Of a stretch of DNA of 64,000 nt, positions 8,966-18,184 are shown piece by piece. The stretch spans positions 18,091 to 82,090 of the forward strand of contig CAIKAR010000005.1 in assembly GCA_903825465.1 (NCBI GenBank), in the 5' to 3' direction. Source of the stretch: an uncultured Hyphomicrobiales bacterium (GTDB lineage: Bacteria; Pseudomonadota; Alphaproteobacteria; Rhizobiales; Beijerinckiaceae). Below the pieces are notes generated by a model, which was given only the letters and a program-made list of their open reading frames with translations, had not been told where the DNA came from and ran no database searches. Positions within the stretch are counted from its first letter, which is position 1, and every line of letters begins with the position of its first letter. The position numbers and the translations under genes are program-made.

Positions 8966-8994
8966 TTGACAGTCCGCGCCGCCGGCCCTAGACA
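8966..8994 (+). promoter_or_regulatory. Sigma-70-type promoter of the tRNA-Ala gene
   Basis: TTGACA (8966-8971) and TAGACA (8989-8994) are separated by 17 bases and end 11 bases before the tRNA 5' end. The -35 box is perfect and the -10 box matches four of six. Confidence 0.75.
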
Positions 8995-9005
8995 ACGCGC
9001 GGTTT

Positions 9006-9081
9006 GGGGCTGTAGCTCAGATGGGAGAGCGCTGCAATCGCACTGCAGAGGTCGTGAGTTCGAATCTCATCAGCTCCACCA
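9006..9081 (+). tRNA. tRNA-Ala (anticodon CGC)
   Basis: 76 nt with an encoded CCA end. The acceptor stem GGGGCTG pairs with CAGCTCC (one G-U pair), the T arm contains GTTCGAATC, and the anticodon stem CTGCA/TGCAG closes the loop A-T-C-G-C-A-C, giving anticodon CGC for alanine GCG codons. GCG is a common Ala codon in this GC-rich sequence. Confidence 0.95.
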
Positions 9082-9499
9082 AACCGTTCCTCTTTTTTCC
9101 TGACCGCCTGGATTTGCGATAAAAGCGCGGCCTGCGGGCCGTTCGCGTGATATCGCGATCTCGGTCGTGGACATCTCAGGCTCTTCCACCGGCCGCGTCG
9201 CGAAAGCATGCCGCGATCTCCGACGGCAAAACCGCCCTTTCCGCGTTCGCCACGGGTGTGGACCCCGGATGACCCGCTTCCCGGAACTCAAATCTCCGGC
9301 GGTCCAAAGAATGGGAACGGATCAACAATAGATGGACCGAACTTATGAGCGGCGGGAAATCGAGGAGGAGGTCAAACGACATAAACCGCGCGGGGCCGAA
9401 TGAGTTGTCTGTCGTCGGAGATGACTCAACCCTTTGTGGAAACAAGATTCACCCGCGCCGGGCAACGGTTCCGCGTGGCAATCAACGGGCCACGCTTTG
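9082..9499. other. Gene-free stretch downstream of tRNA-Ala
   Basis: About 420 bases with no supported gene. A T-run at 9093-9098 just after the tRNA could end its transcript. Short open frames on both strands have no family features. No integrase fragment or repeat of the tRNA 3' end was seen here. Confidence 0.6.
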
Positions 9500-10531
9500 T
9501 CAACCGCCCGCGAGAACTTCGCGCAGCTGGTCAACGACGTCATTGGGCGCTTCGCGCAAACCGTCGAGGAGACGGACGATCTCGGCGCCGCTAACGGGGC
9601 TTACGTCGATATTGATGGCTTTCGCCTCGGCCAAAAACTCCGGGTCGCGCATCGTATCGTCGAAAGCTCGGCGCAATAGGGCGAGACGCGGGGCGATGAC
9701 GCCGGGCGGCGCCATCAATGGACGCGCGAGTTTATATTTCAAGCCGAACATGCGCAGCATCTCTCGCGAGTTGACGTTGTCGGCCAGCTCGATCGCGGTG
9801 GGAACATTCGGCATGCCGCGCGCTCGTTCGGATCCAAACTGCGCGAGAAGAGTGATTTTCCCCTCGCGAAGCCAATCCGCCTTCGTCACGAAGACATTTG
9901 TCGAGCCCGTGCTGTTTCCCTGCGCTTCTCCACGCTCAATGGCCTCGAATATTTCGTTTTGTCCCTGATAGCCGGTGACGATATCGATGTTGGCCCCGAT
10001 GAGGCGTTTTAGAAGCTGGGGCGCCGAGTAATTGTCGGCGGTGGGTCCGGTCGCGCCCACGATGACCTTGTTTTGCTTGAGCATCGCGATGCTGTTGGCG
10101 GCGGTCGACAGCGTGAAAAACACCTGAGGGTCCTCGACGGGAGAGCCGATCCAACCGAATTTTTCCGCGTCGAACGCGACGTTTCCGCCGTCCCTGGACA
10201 TCAATTTCAGGCGGGATTCAACGGGCACGTTGTTGGTTGGCATTCCAATGACCAAGCCGTCCCGCGGCGCGGATCGATAGAGGTAATTCGCCATGATAAG
10301 CCCCGTCGCGCCGGGCATGTTCTCGACGACAATGGCCGGAGACCCCGGAATGTGGCGGGCCATGTGGATCGCGAGCACGCGCGCCATTATATCGTATCCG
10401 CCGCCCGCGGCGGCGCCGACCACGAGCCGAATTGTCTTTCCCTGATAAAACCCCGGGCTTTCCTGCGCGTGAGAGACGGCCGCCGGCGCGATGAGCGCCA
10501 TGCCTATCGCCAACAATTTCACGATGCTCAT
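9500..10531 (-). CDS. TTT-family (Bug) periplasmic binding protein
   Basis: 343 aa from the ATG whose first base is 10531; an upstream in-frame start at 10591 lies inside the preceding gene. The N terminus is a signal peptide ending near S-H-A-Q. The mature protein begins with F-Y-Q-G-K-T-I-R-L-V-V-G and A-A-G-G-G-Y-D, then V-E-N-M-P-G-A and G-Y-Q-G-Q-N-E. It is clearly related to the binding protein at 945-1994 but well diverged. No transporter membrane genes are adjacent. It starts four bases after the stop of the racemase-fold gene at 10536-11261, so the two are surely co-transcribed, repeating the pairing seen at the start of the window. Confidence 0.85.
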   Translation of the reverse strand: MSIVKLLAIGMALIAPAAVSHAQESPGFYQGKTIRLVVGAAAGGGYDIMARVLAIHMARHIPGSPAIVVENMPGATGLIMANYLYRSAPRDGLVIGMPTNNVPVESRLKLMSRDGGNVAFDAEKFGWIGSPVEDPQVFFTLSTAANSIAMLKQNKVIVGATGPTADNYSAPQLLKRLIGANIDIVTGYQGQNEIFEAIERGEAQGNSTGSTNVFVTKADWLREGKITLLAQFGSERARGMPNVPTAIELADNVNSREMLRMFGLKYKLARPLMAPPGVIAPRLALLRRAFDDTMRDPEFLAEAKAINIDVSPVSGAEIVRLLDGLREAPNDVVDQLREVLAGG

Positions 10532-10535
10532 GACG

Positions 10536-11261
10536 CTAGTCCCTCGCGAGCGAGGCAAGCAGCTTGCCATGGCCCCGCACGGGCGCGCCAATATTCAAAG
10601 CTTTGAACGCGCAGAAAAAGTTGGCGTGCGTGTACGCTATGACTGTTTTGCCGGTGTCTTCTTCAAGCGCTCTCACCGCTTGAGCGCCCTGCCACTGAGG
10701 GCAAGGAAGGTAAATGGTGTCGCAGTCAGGGGAGCGGGAGGCGACGCGGCGCGCAAATCGATATATCTCTTGAGGCGTTTGGTTCTGAATTTCCTTAAAC
10801 GGCATATTCGTCCCTTCAAGGCCGACAACATCGAAGCCGAAGGCCTTGAAATAAGCAGCCATGGCGTCATTGTGTTCGGGCGGATAGCAAGACGCCATGA
10901 CGATCCGATTGGCGTTCATATGTCGGAGCGCCTCGACAGCCGATCGCACGCCCGTCGTCGCGCCAACCCCTGACACAGTCTCGATTTCCTTTATTATCGT
11001 CTCTTCGAAGCCCTTGCCACGCATAACGACGAGCGGACCACCGCCGTGTATGATGTAATCAACCTTGCGGGAGCCTAGGTAAGCGGCTGATTCCTTTACT
11101 TGGGCCAATCCCTTCTCGAAACCGTCATTTGTCCAATTCTCGATGGCGCAAGCGCTGCTGACCAATCCAACGCCGTCGGGCGCGAAACGATAAAACTCAT
11201 AGGCTAAAACCTCGATGACAGAAGGCGAAATATACCCTATTCGCGCGCGCCAACCGAACAT
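10536..11261 (-). CDS. Asp/Glu racemase-superfamily protein (maleate isomerase/arylmalonate decarboxylase-like)
   Basis: 241 aa, ATG start behind AAGGAG. The layout matches the maleate isomerase/arylmalonate decarboxylase branch of the racemase superfamily. The first active-site region reads I-I-H-G-G-G-P-L-V-V, with glycines where racemases have Cys. The second region reads I-Y-L-P-C-P-Q-W-Q-G and keeps a Cys. A Gly/Cys pair is what arylmalonate decarboxylase uses, while maleate isomerase and racemases use two Cys. By inference this protein may be a decarboxylase or isomerase of a dicarboxylic acid. Co-transcribed with a TTT binding protein. Local base composition is lower in GC than the surroundings (two hand-counted 60-base lines gave 53% and 52%). 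Confidence 0.8.
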   Translation of the reverse strand: MFGWRARIGYISPSVIEVLAYEFYRFAPDGVGLVSSACAIENWTNDGFEKGLAQVKESAAYLGSRKVDYIIHGGGPLVVMRGKGFEETIIKEIETVSGVGATTGVRSAVEALRHMNANRIVMASCYPPEHNDAMAAYFKAFGFDVVGLEGTNMPFKEIQNQTPQEIYRFARRVASRSPDCDTIYLPCPQWQGAQAVRALEEDTGKTVIAYTHANFFCAFKALNIGAPVRGHGKLLASLARD

Positions 11262-11565
11262 CGCTTTTCTCCTTGAACAGAAAACCCAACGGCATGTCTA
11301 TCTATCTCGGACGCGACGTCGCGGCTCAAGGCTTTCACCCCCGGCGATGACCGTTTTTCGAGACGCCCGACAATGACGTATCGTGGCGTGACTCGCCTTG
11401 CCCCGATAGATCCCTATTCGGAATTCGGACCGCGAGGCGGTAGCCGTCAAACGCCACGCGCGGTCCCGCCGCGGGCCGCCGTCACTTCTTCAATGGTCGA
11501 GCGGGCCGCTTGCCGTCTTGAACGCCGACGGCAAGCTCGTCACCGGTCCAGTTGGCGACGCCGCC
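11262..11565. other. Gene-free stretch between the racemase-fold gene and phaB
   Basis: About 300 bases without a supported gene. It holds the promoter side of the minus-strand racemase-fold gene and the region after the phaB stop. A perfect 12-base palindrome, CGCGACGTCGCG, is at 11312-11323. No terminator with a T-run was found after phaB. Confidence 0.55.
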
Positions 11566-12291
11566 TCAAGTCAAATATTGGCCGCCGTTGGCGGACAACG
11601 TCGATCCCGTGACAAAGCCGGCGTCGTCCGAGGCGAGGAACACCACGCAGCGCGCGATTTCGGAGGGCTCGCCCAGACGCCCAACGGGGATGTGCGGCAG
11701 GATCGCCTTTTCAATAATCGCGGGATCGATCGCGCGGACCATTTCCGTGCCGATATAGCCGGGATTGATCGCGTTGACCGTGATGCCGAGCTTCGCGCCT
11801 TCCTGCGACAGCGCCTTGACGAAACCCACGTCGCCGGCCTTGGCCGCGGAATAGTTGGCTTGGCCCATCTGGCCCTTCTGGCCGTTGATGGAGGAAATGC
11901 AAATGACGCGGCCAAACTTGCGGGCGCGCATGCCTTCCCACACCGGCCTGGTCATGTTGAAGAGCGAATTGAGATTGGTGTTGATGACCGCGTTCCATTG
12001 ATCTCTAGTCATGCGGTGGAACATCGCGTCGCGGGTGATGCCGGCGTTGTTGACGAGGACTTCGACGGGGCCGATGTCCGCCTCGACCTTGGCGATTCCA
12101 GCGGCGCAGGCGTCGAAATCCGAGACATCCCATTTGAAGACCGGGATGCCCGTTTCCGCGTGGAATTTCGCGGCCGCCTCGTCGTTGCCAGCGTAATTCG
12201 CGGCCACCTTGTAGCCCGCGGCTTTCAGGGCGACGGAAATGGCCGCGCCGATGCCGCGCGATCCCCCCGTCACAAGCGCTATTCTCGACAT
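11566..12291 (-). CDS. phaB: Acetoacetyl-CoA reductase
   Basis: 241 aa short-chain dehydrogenase. It has the cofactor motif T-G-G-S-R-G-I-G near residue 8, N-N-A-G, the catalytic Ser in I-S-S-I-N-G-Q-K-G and the Y-S-A-A-K pair, and ends with the family-typical G-Q-Y-L-T region. It reduces acetoacetyl-CoA with NADPH to (R)-3-hydroxybutyryl-CoA for polyhydroxybutyrate synthesis. The order phaA-phaB on one strand with phaR divergent is common in Hyphomicrobiales. phaC (synthase) is not in the window. A hairpin lies between phaA and this gene. Confidence 0.93.
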   Translation of the reverse strand: MSRIALVTGGSRGIGAAISVALKAAGYKVAANYAGNDEAAAKFHAETGIPVFKWDVSDFDACAAGIAKVEADIGPVEVLVNNAGITRDAMFHRMTRDQWNAVINTNLNSLFNMTRPVWEGMRARKFGRVICISSINGQKGQMGQANYSAAKAGDVGFVKALSQEGAKLGITVNAINPGYIGTEMVRAIDPAIIEKAILPHIPVGRLGEPSEIARCVVFLASDDAGFVTGSTLSANGGQYLT

Positions 12292-12364
12292 GGCGTTATC
12301 CCCTCCGGATTTCTGAATCGACGACGGCCCAACCTAGCAGATTGGACCGTCGGGTCATTGATCA

Positions 12365-12382
12365 AAAAGGCGTCAGCCTTTT
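12365..12382 (-). terminator. Hairpin with T-run between phaA and phaB
   Basis: A perfect 7-bp inverted repeat (AAAAGGC/GCCTTTT, 4-base loop) is followed on the minus strand by one more T. It lies 13 bases after the phaA stop. It looks like a weak rho-independent terminator or attenuator that could set the phaA:phaB ratio. The symmetric A/T ends mean it reads similarly on both strands. Confidence 0.55.
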
Positions 12383-12395
12383 GGCCAATCCGATA

Positions 12396-13571
<1,176 letters not shown>

Positions 13572-13702
13572 GCCCAAACTCCTTTGTTGATTCCGCCTGT
13601 GTTCCGCCAAAATCCGACATCACGCGAAATTGCGCCGGAAGGCGGCTTTTCATCGCAACTTGCCTTCGGGCTACGCCTCCCCCGCCATGGGGTCAAGCCT
13701 GT

Positions 13703-13718
13703 TTGCGCATCGCAGCAA
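13703..13718. promoter_or_regulatory. TTGC...GCAA dyad in the phaA-phaR divergent region
   Basis: TTGC and GCAA flank GCATCGCA in the 287-base intergenic region between phaA and phaR. PhaR proteins are known to bind TGC-rich dyads near pha genes and phasin genes, so this is a plausible operator. The assignment is by motif only. Confidence 0.35.
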
Positions 13719-13805
13719 TTCACATTTGGTCTACTCCGCCCACGCTCTCTCCCGCTTTGCAACAACGTATTATCCTGTCATGCTGGCGCTGGGTCGGCCA
13801 TGGAA

Positions 13806-13828
13806 GGGCGCCCTGAAAACGGGCGCCT
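13806..13828 (+). promoter_or_regulatory. Hairpin in the phaR leader
   Basis: GGCGCCC and GGGCGCC form a perfect 7-bp stem (plus a possible closing G-T pair) with loop TGAAAAC, 31 bases before the phaR ATG. It could modulate phaR translation or early transcription. No T-run follows, so it is not a standard terminator. Confidence 0.4.
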
Positions 13829-13858
13829 GTTCGGCGTCCCGCAGCGCGAGGCGGACGC

Positions 13859-14449
13859 ATGGCGAACGACAAGCAGCCCACTGTCATCAAAAAATACGCG
13901 AACCGGCGCCTCTACAACACTGGCGCGAGCGTCTATGTGACGCTTGAGGATCTGGCGAAGATGGTGAAAGGCGGCGAAGACTTCGTCGTGCAGGACGCCA
14001 AGACCGGCGAGGACATCACCCGTCCGGTGCTGGCGCAGATCATTTTCGAGCAGGAGGGCAAGGAAGGGCAGTCGATGCTGCCAATCGCTTTTTTGCGGCA
14101 GTTGATTCGATTTTACGGCGACAGCATGCAGAAACTCGTGCCAAGCTACCTGGAGTTCAGCTTCGACAAATTCGTCGGCGAACAACAGAAAATGCGGGAG
14201 CAGATGAGCGCCGCCTTTGGCGTCAAGGGTCTGCCGGGCGGCGAGATGTTCGTCGCCATGGAAGAACACGCGCGCAAGAACTTCGCGTTGTTCAATCAAG
14301 CGCTTGGCATGTTCAACCCGTTCGCGCCGGGCGCCGCCAAAGACGCGTCGGCCGAAACCGGCAAGCCGGGCGAGCCCGATCTCGAACAATTGCGCAGGCA
14401 GGTCGCCGAGTTGCAGCGCAACCTCGACACGCTGGGCAAAAAGAGCTGA
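13859..14449 (+). CDS. phaR: PHB synthesis repressor / granule regulator
   Basis: 196 aa. The N-terminal DNA/PHB-binding domain shows I-K-K-Y-A-N-R-R-L-Y-N-T and Y-V-T-L-E-D-L, followed by the PHB accumulation regulatory domain, with the Q-I-I-F-E-Q-E segment near 61 and F-D-K-F-V-G-E-Q-Q further on. The C terminus is a low-complexity linker ending in a short heptad-like stretch (L-E-Q-L-R-R-Q-V-A-E-L-Q). PhaR senses free PHB surface and represses phasin genes and itself. It sits divergent to phaA and convergent with gloB, three bases apart. Confidence 0.93.
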   Translation: MANDKQPTVIKKYANRRLYNTGASVYVTLEDLAKMVKGGEDFVVQDAKTGEDITRPVLAQIIFEQEGKEGQSMLPIAFLRQLIRFYGDSMQKLVPSYLEFSFDKFVGEQQKMREQMSAAFGVKGLPGGEMFVAMEEHARKNFALFNQALGMFNPFAPGAAKDASAETGKPGEPDLEQLRRQVAELQRNLDTLGKKS

Positions 14450-14452
14450 AAC

Positions 14453-15223
14453 TCAGAACTTGTTCTTGCGCTCGCGGATTTCCGCGAAGACATCGGCGGG
14501 ATCGCGCCCGGACATGCCGACCGCGTTTTGAACATCCTCGTCCTCGGCCCGCAAAAACGGGTTGATGGCGAGTTCGAGGCCGATGGTCGAGGGCAAGGTG
14601 AACTTCCCCTCGGCGCGCAGCTTCGCCGCGGTTTCAAGGTGATGTTTGAGCATGTCGTTGCCGGGATCGACGGTCAACGCGAACTTGCCGTTGGCGAGCG
14701 TGTATTCGTGCCCGCAGTAGACTTGGGTTTCCTCCGGCAAAGCGGCTAGCTTTTCCAGCGAGTTCCACATGACCGACAGGGGCGCTTCCATGACGCGGCC
14801 GCAACCGAGGGAAAACAACGTGTCGCCCGCGAAAAGGAGATCGTCGTCCTCGAACCAGTAGACGATGTGCCCGATGGTGTGGCCGGGCGTTTCAATAACC
14901 TTCGCGGCGAGATTTCCCACGCGAACGACATCGCCCTCCGCCACTTTCAGATCGACCATCGGCACGCGGTCGGCCTCGCCCTTCGGCGCGACGACGCGCG
15001 CCTTGGGGAAATGTTGCTTGACCTCGGGAATGCCCTGCACATGGTCGGCGTGGCGGTGCGTGACGAGAATATCCGTCAGCGTCCAGCCCTTTTCCGCCAG
15101 AGCCTTGAGCACGGGCGCGGCTTCCGGAACGTCGATCGAGGCTGTCGCGCCCGTCTTCGGATCGTGTACAAGGACGCCAAAATTGTCCTGCAGGCAGGCG
15201 AATTGATAAATTTGCGTCGACAT
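14453..15223 (-). CDS. gloB: Hydroxyacylglutathione hydrolase (glyoxalase II)
   Basis: 256 aa from the ATG at 15223, with GGAGA upstream; a longer frame has no support. The metal motif T-H-R-H-A-D-H-V-Q-G is near residue 56, E-T-P-G-H-T-I-G-H follows near 110, F-A-G-D-T-L-F with the bridging Asp is near 133, and the C-terminal glyoxalase-II domain has Y-C-G-H-E-Y-T. It hydrolyses S-lactoylglutathione to lactate and glutathione. The length matches the family (about 250-260). Convergent with phaR. Confidence 0.93.
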   Translation of the reverse strand: MSTQIYQFACLQDNFGVLVHDPKTGATASIDVPEAAPVLKALAEKGWTLTDILVTHRHADHVQGIPEVKQHFPKARVVAPKGEADRVPMVDLKVAEGDVVRVGNLAAKVIETPGHTIGHIVYWFEDDDLLFAGDTLFSLGCGRVMEAPLSVMWNSLEKLAALPEETQVYCGHEYTLANGKFALTVDPGNDMLKHHLETAAKLRAEGKFTLPSTIGLELAINPFLRAEDEDVQNAVGMSGRDPADVFAEIRERKNKF

Positions 15224-15384
15224 GGCGGGTTCTCCGTTTCGCGCGACGCTAGCGAACCCGCGTGTCGGCGGCAAGGCGGGCTGACCGCGGCGGAGCCCGC
15301 CGCGCTCAAAACCCGCCGGTGGCGACACTCTCCCCCTGGCCGTCGAAAACGACTACAACGGCGCGCGACACTTGGGAGTTCACC

Positions 15385-16455
15385 GTGCGATCAATCAACA
15401 TACTCGTCCGTCGCCTCTTTCGCGCCGACGCGCTGGCGGCGGTCGTCGTCGCCGTCGTCTCGCTGACCGGCCTTCACACGGCGCGGGCCGCCGACAAGGC
15501 GAGCGCCGGCGTGCTGCGGTTCGTCTCTTCGGGGCCGGTTTTCCTCGCCATCGAGCGGGGTTATTTCAAGGAACAGAACATCGATCTCGAGCCGAAGTTT
15601 TTCGAAGCGGCGCAGCCGATCGCCGTCGCCGTGGCGTCGGGAGACGTCGATTTCGGCGCGACCGCGTTCACGGGCGGATTCTTCAACCTCGCCGGAGCCG
15701 GCCAACTCAAGATCATCGCCGCGCAGTCGAAAGAGGCCAAGGGCTATGAAGGCAACGCCATCCTCGCGTCCAACGCCGCGTGGGAGAAGGGTTTCCGCGA
15801 CATCGGGGATTTCGCCGGCAAAAGCCTCGGCATTTCGCAGATGGGCTCGTCGTTCCACTATCAGATTGGGCAACTCGCCCGCGTGAAAAACTTCGACCTG
15901 AAAAGCGTGACGTTGCGGCCGTTGCAATCGTTGCCCAACATGGTGGCGGCGCTCAAGGGCAACCAGGTCGACGCCATCATCATCGCGCCCAATCTGGCCA
16001 AGCCGCTTGTCGCCAACGGCGACGCGCATTTGCTCGGCTGGTATTCCGACTTCGACGAATACCAGTTCGGCGGGCTTTTCACATCGACGAAAACCGCGAC
16101 GGCGCGCCGCGACCTGGCGCAACGCTTCGTGCGCGCCTATCAGAAGGGCTGCGCGGACTACGCCGAGGCGTTCATGAAAAAGGACGCGTCCGGCGCGCGC
16201 GTGTTCAACGCCTCGTCGGACGCCGCCGCGGCGATCATCACAAAATACGTCTATCCCAACGAGCCCGCCGACAAGGGCGCGGCGCTGGTCAAGGCGTCGG
16301 CGTTTCCAGCGGACGCGCAAGCCCGCCTCGATGTTTCCGACATCTACAAGCAAATCGCCTGGATGAAGGGCGAAAAGCTCGTGGACGCGAAGGTCGATCC
16401 CGCCGCGACGCTCGACCTCGGTTTTGTCGAGGGCCATTTCAACTTGCCGAAATAG
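15385..16455 (+). CDS. ABC-type substrate-binding protein (NitT/TauT/SsuA type)
   Basis: 356 aa from a GTG start with GGGAG six bases upstream. The N terminus is basic then hydrophobic and ends T-A-R-A-A-D, a signal peptide. The body has the SsuA/THI5-like pattern: V-F-L-A-I-E-R-G-Y-F-K-E-Q-N-I-D-L-E, then D-V-D-F-G-A-T-A and the later G-N-Q-V-D-A-I-I-I. Such proteins bind sulfonates, nitrate, taurine or pyrimidine precursors. No ATPase or permease gene is adjacent, so the transporter partner must be elsewhere. The ligand is unknown. Confidence 0.85.
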   Translation: MRSINILVRRLFRADALAAVVVAVVSLTGLHTARAADKASAGVLRFVSSGPVFLAIERGYFKEQNIDLEPKFFEAAQPIAVAVASGDVDFGATAFTGGFFNLAGAGQLKIIAAQSKEAKGYEGNAILASNAAWEKGFRDIGDFAGKSLGISQMGSSFHYQIGQLARVKNFDLKSVTLRPLQSLPNMVAALKGNQVDAIIIAPNLAKPLVANGDAHLLGWYSDFDEYQFGGLFTSTKTATARRDLAQRFVRAYQKGCADYAEAFMKKDASGARVFNASSDAAAAIITKYVYPNEPADKGAALVKASAFPADAQARLDVSDIYKQIAWMKGEKLVDAKVDPAATLDLGFVEGHFNLPK

Positions 16456-16507
16456 CTGGCTGCGCCAGGTCTTGTAACCCAATGCCCGCGACGCAACGCG
16501 CCGCCGA

Positions 16508-17230
16508 CTAATCCCCGGCGCAGCGCGACAGCGGCACGCGAAAAACCCTGTCGCGGCCCAGCGCGTGCGCGAAGGGCTCGCGCGCGAACAACGCGTCAAA
16601 GGCGGCGTCGCGGATGTTCAACCCGCCGGTGTAGGCGCCGAACGACGGCATGACGCAGCGAGTGTCGTCGGCGACGAAGCACTTGCGGCGGGTCGAGCCG
16701 GACTCCGACCAGACGCGCGCGACCGGGTGCAGGTGGCCGGATATTTCAGCGCGCGCGCCACCCGCGATCGCGCCTCCGGGCTCGTGTCGCAACACCACCG
16801 CTCCCACGCGCAACTCCGCGACGGCGTCGCCGCCCATATCCCGTGGCGGTTCGGGATCGTGATTTCCGGAGACCCACACCCACGCGCGCCCCGCGGTCAG
16901 CGCGCGCAGGGCTCCGCGATCCCCTTCCGCCATGCGGCTTTCCGCGCGGCGGTCATGGAACGAATCCCCCAGCGCGACCACCACGCGGGGATTGAACCGC
17001 GCGATCGCGGCCGTCAGGCGCGCCAGCGTCGCCGCCGTGTCGTAGGGCGGCAGCATGACGCGCCGCTCGGCGAAGGCGGAGCCCTTCTCAAGATGCAGGT
17101 CGGCGACGACGAGCGCGCGCTCCGCGGCGATCCACAGAACGCCCGAAACGTCGGGCGCGGCGTGGAGGCCGGCGAGGACGAAACCCTCGGGCCGCGATTC
17201 GGCGGGTTTGCTAGCGGCTGACGCGTTCAA
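16508..17230 (-). CDS. pdeM: Ligase-associated DNA-damage-response metallophosphatase
   Basis: 240 aa calcineurin-like phosphoesterase. The metal motifs are in order: V-A-D-L-H-L-E-K-G near 43, L-G-D-S-F-H-D near 86, S-G-N-H-D near 120, and S-G-H-L-H-P near 163. The D-L-H-L-E-K-G signature is that of PdeM, usually encoded beside a DNA ligase and an Lhr-type helicase; those partners are not next to it here. Convergent with the binding protein and divergent from the alpha/beta hydrolase. Confidence 0.85.
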   Translation of the reverse strand: MNASAASKPAESRPEGFVLAGLHAAPDVSGVLWIAAERALVVADLHLEKGSAFAERRVMLPPYDTAATLARLTAAIARFNPRVVVALGDSFHDRRAESRMAEGDRGALRALTAGRAWVWVSGNHDPEPPRDMGGDAVAELRVGAVVLRHEPGGAIAGGARAEISGHLHPVARVWSESGSTRRKCFVADDTRCVMPSFGAYTGGLNIRDAAFDALFAREPFAHALGRDRVFRVPLSRCAGD

Positions 17231-17300
17231 TACAAGCTCCGGTTCGGCGGCGCGATTCCAGCGCGCTTACAGGCCTAGCGAATCCCGGGGAATTTTCAAA

Positions 17301-18170
17301 ATGGCCGAACAAGAGATTTCCTTCGTTTCCGACGGTTTTAAAATCGCGGGAACCGTCGCCGTCCCCGAAGGCCTGAAGCCCGGCGAGAAGCGGCCGGCCT
17401 TCATGGTGCTGCACGGTTTCGGCTCGACGCGCAACGCCGGCAATGTGCGCGGCCCCTGCGCGATGCTCGAAAAGCTCGGCTACGTCACGCTGCGGTTCGA
17501 CATGCGCGGCTGCGGCGACAGCGAGGGCGCGCGGGGGCATCTGATCTGTCTCGAACAGGTCGCCGACACAAGCGCCGCGCTGACGTTCCTCGCCGGGCAT
17601 TCCCATGTCGATGGCGCGCGGATCGGGGTGATGGGCAGCAGTTTCGGCGCCGCGGTTTCGGTTTACACCGCCGGCGTCGACGCGCGCGTGGCGGCGTGCG
17701 TCTCGGCGTCGGGCTGGGGCAACGGCGAAACCAAGTTCAAGGGCCAGCACCACGGCCCCGGCGAATACCAACGCTTTCTCGCGATGCGCGACGAGGGCCG
17801 CGCCCACAAGGCGCGCACGGGCGAGTCCCTGATGGTGTCGCGCTACGACATCGTGCCTATCCCCGAGCATTTGCGCGGCCACGTCGTCGAGCGTTCGGCG
17901 GCCCGCATGACGGCGGAAACCGCGCAGGGCATGTTCGACTTCCGCGCCGAGGACGTTATCGGAAAAATAGCGCCGCGACCCTGCCTGCTGCTGCATTCAA
18001 GCGTCGATTCGGTGACGCCGACCCAGCAATCCATAGACATGTTCGCGCGCGCCGGCCAGCCTGCGGAGCTGCATCTGTTTTCCGGCACCGACCACTTCAT
18101 GTTCGCCGAGGGCAACACGCGCGTCCACCACGTGGTGGCGGACTGGCTGTCGCGGTATTTCCCGGTTTAG
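17301..18170 (+). CDS. Alpha/beta hydrolase
   Basis: 289 aa; the ATG at 17301 starts the conserved part and longer frames run into pdeM. It shows L-H-G-F-G-S-T-R (oxyanion loop) near 41, the nucleophile elbow G-S-S-F-G-A near 115, an acid in S-S-V-D-S-V-T-P and the catalytic His in G-T-D-H-F-M-F. It resembles serine aminopeptidase-like or peptidase S9/S15-like esterases that act on small esters or amides. No signal peptide. Substrate unknown. Confidence 0.8.
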   Translation: MAEQEISFVSDGFKIAGTVAVPEGLKPGEKRPAFMVLHGFGSTRNAGNVRGPCAMLEKLGYVTLRFDMRGCGDSEGARGHLICLEQVADTSAALTFLAGHSHVDGARIGVMGSSFGAAVSVYTAGVDARVAACVSASGWGNGETKFKGQHHGPGEYQRFLAMRDEGRAHKARTGESLMVSRYDIVPIPEHLRGHVVERSAARMTAETAQGMFDFRAEDVIGKIAPRPCLLLHSSVDSVTPTQQSIDMFARAGQPAELHLFSGTDHFMFAEGNTRVHHVVADWLSRYFPV

Positions 18171-18184
18171 GCGCCCGCCAGCCC

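Noticed and set aside
9082..9499. Integrase or prophage remnant after tRNA-Ala
   Set aside because: No integrase-like motif, no repeat of the tRNA 3' end and no phage genes were seen in this gap or the next 2 kb. Only lower GC content supports acquisition.
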